DNA of 64,000 nt, taken from the NCBI GenBank assembly GCA_017471465.1, contig JAFUTI010000024.1, positions 30,978 to 94,977 of the forward strand. The letters are read 5' to 3'. Of the stretch, positions 8,264 through 19,100 are shown piece after piece (the first letter of the stretch is position 1; each line of letters starts with the position of its first letter). This stretch comes from Prevotella sp. (GTDB lineage Bacteria > Bacteroidota > Bacteroidia > Bacteroidales > Bacteroidaceae). A program made the position numbers and the translations under genes. The notes under the pieces were generated by a model. It worked only from the letters and a program-made list of their open reading frames with translations, was not told the origin of the DNA and did not search any database.

Positions 8264-9499
8264 TTAATTAGGAGCTTGTCGCCAGCAGAAATAGGCTATG
8301 AATACATATAATATATTGGGAATCCACTCTGCCAACATGGCGGGTGTGCCAGCATTGATGGCAAAGGTGGCGCTAATGGTTTGCAAGAGAATATAGGCAA
8401 ATGACAGGGCAAGACCAATACCTAAGTAGAGACCCATACCGCCCTTTCGCTTTCGCGATGACAGTGAGGCACCGATGACCGTCAGGATAAATGAGGCGAA
8501 AGACATCGCAATACGCTTGTGATACTCCACCTCGTACTGAACGACGTTCTGTGAACCGCGTTCCTGCTGCTTGGAGATGTATTGACGCAGTTCAGGACTT
8601 GTAAATGTCTCCTGCTGCCCTTTGGAAAAGACCAGATCCATTGGTTCCATCATGATTGTAGTGTCCAGTTCCACACCCGTCTTAATCTCCTCACGCAGGC
8701 CTTTTAGTGTACGGATTTTATAATTCTGTGCGCGCCAGTGGAAGCGTGACTCGCTGATGGTGTCGTAACGAATGACACTGGCCGTCATGTGGCTTACCAG
8801 CTTTTTCTTCTCAAACTTGTCGAGAGAGAATCCGTAGCCTGTTTTTATGTTGTCATCATACTGCTGGATATAGGCGATTACTCCTTTTCCAACCTGCAAT
8901 TGAACGTTTGTGGCCGATGTAATCTTCTTGTTGTTCTTGTATTGCGTCTCAAAATTCTGGCGAATGACCGTTCCTTGCGGAATGACAAACGAGCCGAGAT
9001 AGTAGTTGAGCACAGCAATGAGGGCCGCCGATATGAAGTAGGGCCGCATCAGTCGCTTAAAACTCAATCCTGATGCCAGCATGGCAATTATCTCACTGTT
9101 ACCAGCCAGCTTTGACGTGAAGAAGATAACGGCAATGAAGACGAACAGCGGTGAGAAGAGGTTGGCAAAGTAAGGTACGAAGTTTGCATAGTAGTCTAAT
9201 ACAATGGCTCTCAGAGGTGCGTGGTTCGTAGTGAACTTGGCCAAATTCTCGTTGACGTCAAATACTATCGAAATAGAAATAATTAGCAAGATAGAATAGA
9301 TATATGTGCCAATAAACTTCTTAATGATATAACGGTCAATGCGTGTCAGGTAGTGAAAGGGGTTAACGTGCTTCAGATAGCTCAGCCAGTGACCTATACG
9401 ACGCATAAAACGACCTGTTGAACGCAGCCGATGGTAGCGCTTATGATGCCGTCGTATCTTGGCAAACGTTTTCGACTTCCTCTTGAACAGTTTCTTCAT
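8264..9499 (-). CDS. LptF/LptG-family LPS export permease
   Basis: The 411-residue YjgP/YjgQ-family protein has a basic 60-residue N-terminal extension, then transmembrane segments near 65-90, 105-130 and 145-165, a soluble periplasmic domain, and three more transmembrane segments in the last 80 residues (VIGASLSSRKRKGGMGLYLG joins two of them). LptF/G form the inner-membrane permease that feeds LPS to the Lpt bridge. Only one copy is in the window, so I cannot tell F from G. The start overlaps the tgt stop by 4 bp. A later start at MRRIGHW would drop the basic extension. Confidence 0.87.
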   Translation of the reverse strand: MKKLFKRKSKTFAKIRRHHKRYHRLRSTGRFMRRIGHWLSYLKHVNPFHYLTRIDRYIIKKFIGTYIYSILLIISISIVFDVNENLAKFTTNHAPLRAIVLDYYANFVPYFANLFSPLFVFIAVIFFTSKLAGNSEIIAMLASGLSFKRLMRPYFISAALIAVLNYYLGSFVIPQGTVIRQNFETQYKNNKKITSATNVQLQVGKGVIAYIQQYDDNIKTGYGFSLDKFEKKKLVSHMTASVIRYDTISESRFHWRAQNYKIRTLKGLREEIKTGVELDTTIMMEPMDLVFSKGQQETFTSPELRQYISKQQERGSQNVVQYEVEYHKRIAMSFASFILTVIGASLSSRKRKGGMGLYLGIGLALSFAYILLQTISATFAINAGTPAMLAEWIPNILYVFIAYFCWRQAPN

Positions 9500-10623
9500 C
9501 TTCTTCTTCCAAGTTGTTCAATGACAGAACGTTTCCAACAGACGAAGTCGCCTTGCTCAATGTGCTGACGGGCATCAGTAACCAGCCGCAGGTAGAAAGC
9601 CAGATTGTGAATTGAAGCGATTTGCATAGCCAGCAATTCCTGAGCCTTAAACAAATGGTGCAGATAGGCTTTGGTGTGGATACGGTCAATATCGCATCCG
9701 TCAGGATCGATGGCCGTAAAGTCCTGTTCCCACTTTTTGTTGCGCATATTCATTGTTCCTTCGTAGCTGAAGAGAAGTGCATTGCGGCCATTGCGCGTAG
9801 GCATCACACAATCAAACATGTCGACGCCACGTTCAATGGCTTCAAGAATGTTTTGAGGGGTACCTACGCCCATCAGGTAACGGGGTTTGGCTTTAGGCAG
9901 TATTTCGTTCACTACCTCAATCATTTCATACATCACCTCAGTAGGTTCGCCAACAGCTAATCCTCCGATGGCATTGCCGTCGGCACCCTTGTCGGCCACA
10001 TATTTGGCAGCTTCGCGGCGCAGATCCTTGAATGTGCAGCCCTGAACAATAGGGAAAAGGCTTTGCTTGTAACCATAAAGTGGCTCTGTCTCATTGAAAC
10101 GCTTAATACAGCGGTCAAGCCATCGTTGGGTGAGTCCTAACGACTTTTTGGCATACTGATAGTCACTCTGTCCTGGTGGACATTCATCAAGTGCCATCAT
10201 GATATCAGCTCCGATAATGCGTTCCGTGTCCATTACATTTTCAGGCGTGAAGATGTGCTTAGAGCCGTCAATGTGACTTCTAAATTCACAACCCTCTTCG
10301 CGCAGTTTGCGGATACCCGTAAGCGAGAATACTTGAAAACCGCCGGAATCAGTCAGGATTGGACGATCCCAGGTGTTGAACTTGTGCAAACCGCCTGCCT
10401 TGCGTAGTGTGTCAAGTCCAGGTCGCAGATACAGGTGGTAGGTGTTGCCAAGGATGATTTGCGCTTTGACCTGTTCACGCAGCTCCGAGAAATGCACGCC
10501 CTTGACACTGCCAACGGTGCCGACAGGCATGAAGATGGGGGTCTTGATTTGGCCGTGATCGGTCGTTATCAAGCCTGTGCGAGCATTGCTGGAAACGTCG
10601 GTATGCTGTAGTTCAAAGGTCAT
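9496..10623 (-). CDS. tgt: tRNA-guanine transglycosylase (queuine/preQ1 insertion)
   Basis: The 375-residue length is typical of bacterial Tgt. Clear motifs are NTYHLYLRPGLDTL, the catalytic-loop DSGGFQVFSL (about 90-99), GGLAVGEP and the second Asp in GVDMFDCVMPTRNGRNAL. The enzyme exchanges G34 for preQ1 in GUN-anticodon tRNAs. The zinc site usually written CxCxxC before an AYLHHL helix is degraded here: the region near residue 305-320 reads DPDGCDIDRIHTKAYLHHL, with a single Cys. Operon position is between lon (4-bp overlap) and lptG (4-bp overlap). Confidence 0.93.
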   Translation of the reverse strand: MTFELQHTDVSSNARTGLITTDHGQIKTPIFMPVGTVGSVKGVHFSELREQVKAQIILGNTYHLYLRPGLDTLRKAGGLHKFNTWDRPILTDSGGFQVFSLTGIRKLREEGCEFRSHIDGSKHIFTPENVMDTERIIGADIMMALDECPPGQSDYQYAKKSLGLTQRWLDRCIKRFNETEPLYGYKQSLFPIVQGCTFKDLRREAAKYVADKGADGNAIGGLAVGEPTEVMYEMIEVVNEILPKAKPRYLMGVGTPQNILEAIERGVDMFDCVMPTRNGRNALLFSYEGTMNMRNKKWEQDFTAIDPDGCDIDRIHTKAYLHHLFKAQELLAMQIASIHNLAFYLRLVTDARQHIEQGDFVCWKRSVIEQLGRRR

Positions 10624-13088
10624 TTCTTATCCTCGTTCTTTTCTTCAGGTATCGTGAAGTCTGTCGGATTTTTCACCATTTCGCCTGTCAATGCGAAATC
10701 CCACACGTCCTGCACGTTTTCCACATAATGGAAAGTGACGCCTTTCAGATAAATGTCAGGAATCTCGTTGACATCCTTCTCGTTTTCGCGGCACATCATT
10801 ATATCGGTGATACCGGCACGCTTGGCAGCCAAGATCTTCTCTTTAATTCCGCCTACGGGAAGAACCTTCCCGCGCAGCGTTATCTCTCCCGTCATTGCCG
10901 TGTTTTTGCGTACCTTGCGCTGGGTTAGTGCTGATGCAATGGATGTGGCAATGGTGATGCCTGCAGACGGCCCATCCTTCGGCGTAGCACCTTCAGGCAC
11001 GTGGATATGGATGTTCCAGTTCTCAAAGATGCGATAGTCGACGCCAAGCTTGTCGACGTGAGCCTTGACATACTCTAAAGCGATGATGGCCGACTCCTTC
11101 ATCACGTCGCCGAGATTACCTGTCAGCGTCAACTTACCGGCCTTACCCTTTGAGAGCGAAGTTTCAATAAACAGAATCTCGCCGCCAACGCTTGTCCATG
11201 CCAATCCTGTCACCACACCAGCATAGTCATTGCCTTGATAGATGTCACGATAGAATGGCGGGTTGCCTAATAGCTCTTCCACTTCCGTGGGTGTGATTTT
11301 ATTGTAAGGCATCGCACCGTCGAGAGCCTGCTTGAAAGCCAGCTTGCGCATTGCCTTGTTGATTTGCTTCTCCAGCTGACGGACGCCACTCTCACGTGTG
11401 TATCGCTCAATGACCATCTCTATGGCAGTCTTGTTAAATGACGGTTTGGGAGTTATCAGGTTCAATCCTGTGTTCTCCATTTCGCGAGGAATAAGATGAC
11501 GCTTTGCTATCTCTATCTTCTCCTCTGTTATATAACCGCTGACCTCAATGATTTCCATACGGTCGCGTAATGGACCGGGAATGGTTGCCAGATTATTGGC
11601 TGTAGCGATAAAGAGGACCTTTGACAAGTCGTAGTCAACATCCAGATAGTTGTCGTGAAAGGCATTGTTCTGCTCAGGGTCTAGTACTTCCAGTAAAGCC
11701 GATGCCGGATCGCCGTTGTGCGTGTTCTGTGTCACCTTGTCTATCTCGTCGAGGATGAATACAGGATTGCTTGAGCCTGCCTTTTGTATCGACTTGATGA
11801 TACGTCCAGGCATTGCACCTATATAGGTGCGCCGATGACCGCGAATCTCAGCTTCGTCGTGGAGTCCGCCGAGCGACATGCGTACGTATTTGCGCTTCAT
11901 GGCAGCAGCTATCGACTTGCCCAGCGACGTTTTGCCTACGCCCGGAGGACCATAGAGGCAGATAATCGGTGATTTCAGATCGCCGCGCAGCGAGAGTACC
12001 GACATGTGCTCCAGGATGCGCTCCTTCACCTTCTCCATGCCATAATGGTCGCGGTCGAGAATCTTCTGTGCCCGTTTCAAGTTCAGGTCGTCATCGGTGA
12101 ACTCGCCCCAAGGGAGGTCAACCATCGTCTGGAGGTAAGTCAGCTGCACATTGAAATCAGGACTTTGCGGATTGAGGTTGTCTAGTTTGTCCACCTCTTT
12201 GAAAAAGAGTTTGGCCACATCGGTCGGCCATTTCTTGTTCTGTGCCTTCTTAATCAGCTCCGACTTCTCAGGCGACGATTCGCCGTTGCCCATCTCTGCC
12301 TGCAGGTTCTTGATCTGTTGTTGAAGGAAGTAGTTACGCTGCTGCTCGTCCAGGTCTTCACGGGTCTTATTGCGGATGTCTGCTTTCAGGTGCTGCAGGT
12401 TGATTTCGCGGTTGAGCACCTTCATTGTGGCAAAAAGCCGCTCTTTTACTGTTTCGCACTCCAGCAGCATCATCTTCTCTTTGATGCTGAACGGCATGTT
12501 CGAACAGGTAAAGTTCAGAGCCATCACGTCGTTGTTGATATTCTGAACGGCAAAGGTGGCTTCGTCGGGAATCTCTTCGCTCATGTTGATGTAGTCGTGA
12601 ACCTGCTGACGTAAGTCCTGCATGGCTGTTCTGAACTCCTTGTCACGTTTATCCGGCTGTATTTCAGGTGCCAGCTCTACGTGCCCCGTCAGATAAGGGT
12701 GGTCTCCCAGCAGTTCTACCAGCTTCAGCCTTCCTAGGGCCTGCACAATGGCCGTAATGTTGCCGTTGGGCAGCGTCAGTTGCTTAACCACCTTGGCAAA
12801 AACACCGTATTCGTAGAGGTCTTCCTTAGTGGGTTCGTCCACTTCGGGGTCGCGCTGACAGACGATGCCGATGACCATCGAGCGTTTCTCGGCACGTTTG
12901 ATGAGCACTGAGCTTGACTCGCGTCCTATCAGTATTGGCGAGACAACACCGGGAAAGAGCACAAGATTGCGCACGGGCAAGATAGGCACCTCGTCGGGTG
13001 TCGGCACATTATTAATAAGGTCTTTAAAATCTCCTTCGATGTCGGCAATCATTGAGAATGCCTTGTTATTCTGACTGTCTAAAAACAT
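10620..13088 (-). CDS. lon: Endopeptidase La (Lon protease)
   Basis: The 822-residue ATP-dependent serine protease has an N-terminal LON substrate domain ([18 protein letters not shown], about 37-54), Walker [14 protein letters not shown] (about 380-392), Walker [12 protein letters not shown], and the proteolytic domain with Ser in [14 protein letters not shown] and Lys in [17 protein letters not shown], the Ser-Lys dyad. Lon degrades misfolded and regulatory proteins in the cytoplasm. The start ATG at 13088 has a promoter box about 20 bp upstream. The family is unmistakable. Confidence 0.97.
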   Translation of the reverse strand: MFLDSQNNKAFSMIADIEGDFKDLINNVPTPDEVPILPVRNLVLFPGVVSPILIGRESSSVLIKRAEKRSMVIGIVCQRDPEVDEPTKEDLYEYGVFAKVVKQLTLPNGNITAIVQALGRLKLVELLGDHPYLTGHVELAPEIQPDKRDKEFRTAMQDLRQQVHDYINMSEEIPDEATFAVQNINNDVMALNFTCSNMPFSIKEKMMLLECETVKERLFATMKVLNREINLQHLKADIRNKTREDLDEQQRNYFLQQQIKNLQAEMGNGESSPEKSELIKKAQNKKWPTDVAKLFFKEVDKLDNLNPQSPDFNVQLTYLQTMVDLPWGEFTDDDLNLKRAQKILDRDHYGMEKVKERILEHMSVLSLRGDLKSPIICLYGPPGVGKTSLGKSIAAAMKRKYVRMSLGGLHDEAEIRGHRRTYIGAMPGRIIKSIQKAGSSNPVFILDEIDKVTQNTHNGDPASALLEVLDPEQNNAFHDNYLDVDYDLSKVLFIATANNLATIPGPLRDRMEIIEVSGYITEEKIEIAKRHLIPREMENTGLNLITPKPSFNKTAIEMVIERYTRESGVRQLEKQINKAMRKLAFKQALDGAMPYNKITPTEVEELLGNPPFYRDIYQGNDYAGVVTGLAWTSVGGEILFIETSLSKGKAGKLTLTGNLGDVMKESAIIALEYVKAHVDKLGVDYRIFENWNIHIHVPEGATPKDGPSAGITIATSIASALTQRKVRKNTAMTGEITLRGKVLPVGGIKEKILAAKRAGITDIMMCRENEKDVNEIPDIYLKGVTFHYVENVQDVWDFALTGEMVKNPTDFTIPEEKNEDKK

Positions 13089-13108
13089 ATTTCTTTATAA
13101 TGAGCGTG

Positions 13109-13116
13109 CAAAGTTA
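13109..13116 (-). promoter_or_regulatory. TAACTTTG -7 box for lon operon
   Basis: The reverse-strand TAACTTTG lies 20 nt before the lon ATG. A stretch of ATTAAGA-like heptamer repeats lies just upstream, at about 13122-13160. Confidence 0.62.
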
Positions 13117-13121
13117 CACAT

Positions 13122-13160
13122 TTTAATTAAGAATTAAGAATATAAGGATTAAGAATTAAC
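13122..13160. repeat. Short AT-rich microrepeats (GAATTAA-like) between lon and trmN6
   Basis: The divergent spacer holds four loose copies of a 7-8 base ATTAAGA unit. Similar low-complexity microrepeats occur elsewhere in the window in other sequences. Confidence 0.6.
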
Positions 13161-13171
13161 AAAAAAATGTA

Positions 13172-13179
13172 TATCTTTG
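13172..13179 (+). promoter_or_regulatory. TATCTTTG -7 box for trmN6
   Basis: TATCTTTG lies 9 nt before the ATG at 13189, giving a leader of only a few bases and ruling out the TTG at 13177 as start. Confidence 0.68.
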
Positions 13180-13188
13180 CACTCGAAA

Positions 13189-13881
13189 ATGGCAAACGAC
13201 TATTTTAAATTCCAGAAATTCACCGTTTTTCAGAGCCGCTGTGCTATGAAAGTAGGTACCGACGGCACTTTACTTGGAGCATGGGGCAGAGGTGGTAGCA
13301 GTATACTTGACATTGGAACAGGAACCGGCCTTGTGGCTCTGATGATGGCTCAACGTTTTCCTGAAGCCCGTGTGGTTGGCATCGACATCGACCGTGAATC
13401 TGTCGTACAGGCACGCGAAAACATGTGGGCATCACCTTTTGCCGATCGCTTGACAGCTGCAGAAGCCGATGTAAAGTTGTTTGCAGCCGATCCGTTCGAT
13501 GCCGTTGTCTGCAATCCTCCATTTTTTCTCCGCTCACTCCAATGTCCCGACACTCAGCGCACGATAGCCCGTCATGCGTCATCTTTGACATACGCAGAGC
13601 TAATGGCTGCCGCGCATCGTTTGCTGGCTGACAATGGTGAGTTGTCGATGGTCATCCCTTTCGATTGCAAAGCTCGTCTCGAACAGGAAGCGGCACTTGC
13701 CGGCTTCTTCAAGGTGCGACAATGTGCCGTGAAGACAACGCCACAGAAACAACCGCGTCGATATCTGTTGGCTTTCCGTAAACACCCTTCAGAGCCGGAA
13801 CTGACCGAGGGCATCATTGAGACATCGCCAGGTGAGCGCTCGCGATGGTATGAAGAACTGACAAAAGACTTCTATCTATGA
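13189..13881 (+). CDS. tRNA1(Val) (adenine(37)-N6)-methyltransferase-like
   Basis: From ATG 13189 (MANDYFKFQKFTVFQSRCAMKVGTD) the product has 230 residues. The SAM-binding loop is LDIGTGTGLVALMMAQRFP (about 42-60) and the catalytic motif is VCNPPFF (about 105-111), the NPPF type that methylates an exocyclic adenine amine. The MKVGTDG(T)LLGAW phrase is typical of the YfiC/TrmN6 family, which modifies A37 of tRNA-Val1. The gene overlaps the downstream nitrilase gene by 4 bp. The exact RNA target is inferred from the family only. Confidence 0.85.
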   Translation: MANDYFKFQKFTVFQSRCAMKVGTDGTLLGAWGRGGSSILDIGTGTGLVALMMAQRFPEARVVGIDIDRESVVQARENMWASPFADRLTAAEADVKLFAADPFDAVVCNPPFFLRSLQCPDTQRTIARHASSLTYAELMAAAHRLLADNGELSMVIPFDCKARLEQEAALAGFFKVRQCAVKTTPQKQPRRYLLAFRKHPSEPELTEGIIETSPGERSRWYEELTKDFYL

Positions 13882-14633
13882 AAGTAACGATTTTTCAAAC
13901 CGATGTCCATTGGGCTAATCCCGATGAAAACGTCAGGAATGTAGAGCAACTGCTTGGCAAAAACACAGGGTCAGACTTATATGTTCTGCCTGAGATGTGG
14001 GCCACCGGTTTTGCTACGACACCTCAGGAAATAGCAGAAACCGATGATTCTATCGCATTAAAATGGATGAAGCAGACGGCTAGCGACTTCTCGTGTGCAG
14101 TCAGTGGGAGCTTGTTGATTCAGACGAACGATGGAAAATACAGAAATCGTCAATATTTTATCACGCCATCCGACGTGTATTACTACGATAAGCACCATCT
14201 GTTCACTTACGGACACGAAGACCGTTTTATCACACCAGGCAATGACCATGTTATAGTCAGCTGGAAAGGTGTGCGTTTCCTGCTGCTGACGTGTTATGAC
14301 TTGCGGTTTCCATTATGGGCGCGCTATGGAAGAGCAGGGGAGTATGATGCCATTATCGTTGTTGCCAACTGGCCGGAAAGCCGCCAGCAGGCTTGGCGGG
14401 TGCTGACGCGTGCCCGTGCTATTGAGAACCAATGCTACTTGATAGGAGCCAACCGCGTAGGCGATGACGAATTCTGTCACTACTGCGGAGAAAGTGTTGT
14501 CTGTGACACCAAGGGCGATACGCTTGCCGAAGGTGGCAGAAATCAACAGACAGCAATAACGGTCGACCTGGATTTTGAAGTGATAACGTACGTAAGAGAG
14601 CGTTTTAAAGTATTAAACAACAGAGATTTATAA
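13878..14633 (+). CDS. Carbon-nitrogen hydrolase (nitrilase superfamily, omega-amidase/YafV-like)
   Basis: The 251-residue protein carries the nitrilase catalytic triad: Glu in VLPEMWATGF (about 38), Lys in YDKHHLFTYG (about 102) and Cys in LLTCYDLRFP (about 139). The DLRFPLWAR phrase after the Cys and VANWPESRQ match the omega-amidase/YafV group, which hydrolyses alpha-ketoglutaramate and related amides, often as metabolite repair. It is translationally coupled to trmN6 by a 4-bp overlap. Its 3' end overlaps the convergent AMP ligase gene by 6 bp. Confidence 0.88.
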   Translation: MKVTIFQTDVHWANPDENVRNVEQLLGKNTGSDLYVLPEMWATGFATTPQEIAETDDSIALKWMKQTASDFSCAVSGSLLIQTNDGKYRNRQYFITPSDVYYYDKHHLFTYGHEDRFITPGNDHVIVSWKGVRFLLLTCYDLRFPLWARYGRAGEYDAIIVVANWPESRQQAWRVLTRARAIENQCYLIGANRVGDDEFCHYCGESVVCDTKGDTLAEGGRNQQTAITVDLDFEVITYVRERFKVLNNRDL

Positions 14634-15941
14634 TCCTCTGTAAAACTTACGATTTAACTTCCCGTTATACGTCCGTTCTATGTGGTCGACCTGCTCATAG
14701 AGCATAGGGACTTTGTAGATTTCGAGTCGCTGTTTCAGATGCAGTGCCACTTGTCGTTTGTTCAATTTTTCACCGCCAGCCGTCACAACGAGCAGCTTCA
14801 AGGCATTACCGGTAATCGGGTGGGGGGCCGAGATGCAGATGCAGTCTTTCACAAGGGGCAGCAACAGCGCAGCGTCTTCCACCTCTGTAGGGGCCACTTT
14901 GTAGCCGCCGACATTGATGACATCGTCCTGTCGTCCACCGATATGCAGGCGTCCCTGTTCATCGATGCGTCCCAAGTCTGACATGTAGACAGTATTGTCG
15001 TGCAACACACTGGCCGTCAGTTCTGGCTCGCCGATGTAACCACTCATCAAAGTTTCGCCCTGACAGGAGATGTGTCCGTCGGGGGTGATGATGATACGTG
15101 AGTGCTGCATGGTTTTCCCCAGACATCCTACCAGACACTCGCCGTCATTGTAGTTGTAGGTGCTGATAATGCCTGTCTCTGTCGAGGCGTAGGTGTTGTA
15201 AAGGCGAGTATGGGGCAACAGTCTACACAGGTCGAGCATGTCGGCGTGGGGTAGTGGTGCGCCACCACATTCGATGAAATCGAGTTTTTCAGCGTAGGAA
15301 GCCAGCCGTTCGGCACTCAGCTGTGTCAACATTCGCACGTTGGCCGGCACGAAGAACGTGGCCATCTTCTCAGCGGGATAGTCGAGAGCGTCGTAGAACT
15401 TGTTGATATCCCGCATTCCATCGATGATCAGCAGGGTTGCTCCTAGTACGACAACGGGGTAGATTTTCGATAAACTCCCGATGTGGTTTAGCGGCCCGTT
15501 GATAATGAAGACCAAATCGTGGCTAAATCCCTGTCCACCTATAAGATTTTCAGCATCGGCAATGATGGTGCGGTGACTGATCATCACGCCCTTCGAGCGT
15601 CCCGTCGTGCCTGTCGTGTATAGCACGTCGGCTATACCTTCGGGAACGGTGGCAGAACTGAGTTTTCCGTCCAATTCATCGATGATTTCCTGTGGTGTGT
15701 CTTTCTCCATAGGGGCGGCAACGGCTCCTGCTATGTGAATAGCGAAGTAGGTTACGAGGAAGTCGATGGTCTGTGAGGCTCTGAACAGCACCACACGTCC
15801 GCGCTGTCCGACGTAGTCGGCAGCACGTCGGCATGAGCGTTCGTAAAGATCACTATAAGAGCATGTCTCCGCCCCGCAGACAGCGGCTGTCTTTTGGGGG
15901 TAGAGACGTGCGTTTTGTGCGAGATAATCCTCGAGTGTCAT
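14628..15941 (-). CDS. AMP-forming acyl/aryl-activating enzyme (ANL superfamily)
   Basis: The 437 residues are shorter than most acyl-CoA synthetases (about 500-550). Motifs present are the P-loop YTTGTTGRSKGVM (about 108-120), YASTETGI, the hinge region SDLGRIDEQGRLHIGGRQDD and the C-terminal catalytic Lys in YNGKLNRK near the end. It therefore should adenylate a carboxylic acid. The ATG overlaps the stop of an acyl-carrier-protein gene by 4 bp, so the acyl group may be handed to that carrier instead of CoA. carB lies 13 bp upstream of the carrier gene. The substrate is unknown. Confidence 0.88.
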   Translation of the reverse strand: MTLEDYLAQNARLYPQKTAAVCGAETCSYSDLYERSCRRAADYVGQRGRVVLFRASQTIDFLVTYFAIHIAGAVAAPMEKDTPQEIIDELDGKLSSATVPEGIADVLYTTGTTGRSKGVMISHRTIIADAENLIGGQGFSHDLVFIINGPLNHIGSLSKIYPVVVLGATLLIIDGMRDINKFYDALDYPAEKMATFFVPANVRMLTQLSAERLASYAEKLDFIECGGAPLPHADMLDLCRLLPHTRLYNTYASTETGIISTYNYNDGECLVGCLGKTMQHSRIIITPDGHISCQGETLMSGYIGEPELTASVLHDNTVYMSDLGRIDEQGRLHIGGRQDDVINVGGYKVAPTEVEDAALLLPLVKDCICISAPHPITGNALKLLVVTAGGEKLNKRQVALHLKQRLEIYKVPMLYEQVDHIERTYNGKLNRKFYRGL

Positions 15942-16165
15942 TGCTTCTCAGCGAGTTTTCGTTCCACCATCGCCACGATGTTGTCCAGCGACTTCAAGTT
16001 CTTTGGCGTGGCGTCAGTCGCTTCCAGTTTGATACCATACTTGTCGGCCAGCGTCATCAGGATGGTAGTGACATCAAGTGAGTTCAACTCGGCAAAGAGG
16101 AAGTCGGAGTCGAAATCCACCAGCGGCAGCAAGTCTTCCAAGAGCGTTCTAATCTCGTCTTTCAT
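15938..16165 (-). CDS. Acyl carrier protein-like small protein
   Basis: The 75-residue acidic helical protein has ELNSLDVTTILMTLADKYGI around residues 26-45. The NSLD tetrad fits the D/N-S-L phosphopantetheine attachment site of carrier proteins, with Ser28 or so as the modified residue, followed by the usual helix II. It overlaps the start of the AMP-forming ligase gene by 4 bp, which suggests the two act as a ligase-carrier pair. It is unlikely to be the main fatty-acid ACP because it lacks the fab neighbours and the DSLD consensus. Confidence 0.8.
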   Translation of the reverse strand: MKDEIRTLLEDLLPLVDFDSDFLFAELNSLDVTTILMTLADKYGIKLEATDATPKNLKSLDNIVAMVERKLAEKQ

Positions 16166-16178
16166 TTTCTGTTTGTTT

Positions 16179-19100
16179 TTAAGCGTTGTACTCCTGCCAG
16201 GGCTTTATCTGGATATCCTCCTCATTCATGGCCGTGAAAGCCTCGATAAAGGCCTTTGCCAGACGAACGTTGGTCATCAGGGGGATATTGTGGTCGATAG
16301 CGCCGCGGCGAATGCGGTAACCATTGGTCAGCTCGCGCTTCGTGTGGTTCTTCGGAACGTTGACGATGAGGTCGAACTTGTGCTCGGCAATCATGTCCAT
16401 CACGTTGTTGGCACCCTCCTCGTCAGGCCAGCTCACGGGGGTGGCCTTCACACCGTTGTCATTGAAGAACTTGGCCGTTCCGCCGGTGGCGTACACCTCG
16501 AAGCCCTTCTTCACCAAGTCCTGAGCTGGCTCTAAGAGCGACACCTTGCCCTTAGCACCACCCGAAGAGATGAGTACCGACTTCTTTGGCAGACGATAAC
16601 CTGTTGCTATCAAGGCGTTTAATAGTGCTTCGTTCAAGCTGTCTCCCAAGCATCCTACCTCACCCGTAGAACTCATGTCGACACCCAGGACGGGGTCGGC
16701 ATTCTGCAGACGGGCAAAGGAGAACTGGCTAGCTTTGACGCCGATGCGGTCGATGTCGAACTCGCTCTTGTCGGGACGCGAGTAGGGGGCGTCGAGCATA
16801 ATCTTCGTGGCCGTCTCGATGAAGTTGCGCTTCAGTATCTTCGACACGAAGGGGAACGAACGTGAGGCACGCAGGTTACACTCTATAACCTTCACCTCGC
16901 GGTTCTTGGCCAGGAACTGGATGTTGAACGGTCCTGAGATGTTCAGCTCCCTGGCAATCTTGCGCGAGATGTTCTTAATCTGCCGGATGGTGGAGTAGTA
17001 GATGTGCTGGGCGGGGAACACCATCGTAGCGTCGCCGGAGTGAACACCGGCGTACTCCACGTGCTCGGAGATGGCATACTCTATGACCTCACCCTTGTCG
17101 GCAACGGCATCAAACTCTATCTCCTTGGTCTCGGTCATGAACTTCGAGATGACAACGGGAAACTCCTTTGACACCTCGGTGGCCATGTTGAGGAAGCGGT
17201 GCAGCTCCTCGTCGTCGTAGCAGACGTTCATGGCGGCACCCGAGAGAACATACGAGGGACGTACAAGGACGGGATAGCCTACCTTGTCGACAAACTCCTT
17301 GACGTCGTCAAACGAGGTCAGCGCGCGCCAGGCCGGCTGGTCGATGCCGAGTTTGTCGAGCATGGCCGAGAACTTGTCGCGGTTCTCAGCACGGTCGATG
17401 TTGACTGGACTCGTTCCCAGTACGGGCACACCCTGACGATGCAGCTTCATGGCGAGGTTGTTGGGAATCTGACCACCCACGGAGACGATGACGCCACGCG
17501 GCTGTTCGAGGTCCATCACGTCAAGCACACGCTCCAGCGACAGCTCGTCGAAATACAGGCGGTCGCACATGTCATAGTCGGTCGACACGGTCTCAGGGTT
17601 GTAGTTGATCATGATCGACTTATACCCCAGCTTGCGTGCGGTGTTGATGGCATTTACGCTACACCAGTCAAACTCTACGCTCGAACCGATGCGGTAGGCG
17701 CCGGAACCCAGCACGACGACCGACTTCTCGTTGTTGTAGTAATTGATGTCGTGCTTGGCTTTGTACTGCTCTCCCTGAGGATTGCCGAAGGCTGGCGTGT
17801 GCGTGTATGTGAAATAGAGGTAATTCGTCAGTTCGGGGTGCTCGGAAGCAACGGTGGGTATGCGCTTCACCGATGGCATGATGCCGCGCTCCTTGCGATA
17901 GTGGCGCACCAGCAGGTTCTCCTTCTCCATGTTCGTAGCGGTCGACTTCAGGACGAAGCGTGCTATCTGGAAGTCGGAGAAGCCGCAGCGCTTCACTTCG
18001 AGCAGCAGCTCGTCGGAAAGGTCCTCTAGCCGGTTGTACTGCTGCAGCTTGTGCTTCAGGTCGACAATGTGATTCAGGCGCTCCAGGAACCAGACGTCGA
18101 TCTTTGTCAGTTCCTCAATACGCTCCACAGTGTAGCCCTCTTCCAGAGCCTGTGCGATGGCGAAGATACGCAGGTCGGTGGGGTTGGCCAGCGCGTCGTC
18201 CAGGTCGTCGAACTTCGTGTGGTCGTTGCCGACGAAGCCGTGCATACCCTGACCGATCATTCGCAGGCCTTTCTGAATCATCTCCTCGAAGGAGCGGCCG
18301 ATAGACATAATCTCGCCGACGGACTTCATGCTGGAACCTATCTGACGGCTCACGCCAACGAATTTCGTGAGATCCCAGCGCGGAATCTTGCAAATCATGT
18401 AGTCGAGCTGCGGTGCGACGTATGCAGAGCTGGTGGTCCCCATCTCGCCAATCTGGTCGAGCGTGTAGCCAAGCGCAATCTTGGCGGCCACGAAGGCGAG
18501 GGGATAGCCGGTAGCTTTCGATGCGAGTGCCGACGAACGGCTCAGACGGGCGTTGATCTCGATGATGCGGTAGTCGTTGGTCTCGGCGTTGAAGGCAAAC
18601 TGAATGTTGCACTCGCCGACGATACCGAGGTGCTTTACGCACTTGATAGTAATGTCCTGCAGCATCTTCACCTGTTCCTCCTTCAGCGAGCAGGTGGGAG
18701 CTACGACAATCGACTCGCCCGTATGGATGCCCAGCGGGTCGAAGTTCTCCATCGAGGCCACAGTGAAGCAGCGGTCGTTGGCGTCGCGTATGCACTCGAA
18801 CTCTATCTCCTTCCAACCTTTCAGTGACTCCTCGACGAGAATCTGCGGAGCGAAGGTGAAGGCGCTTTCAGCCAACTCAACAAAGGTCTTCTCGTCGGGA
18901 CAGATGCCCGAGCCGAGACCTCCAAGCGCGTATGCACTACGAATCATAATGGGGAAGCCAATCTCGTGGGCGGCTTTCAGTGCATCGTCCATATTCTCCA
19001 CAGCGTGGCTCACGGGCACCTTCAGATCGACCTCGGCCAGCTTCTTGACAAAGAGGTCACGGTCTTCGGTATTCATGATGGCCTCAACGCTGGTGCCGAG

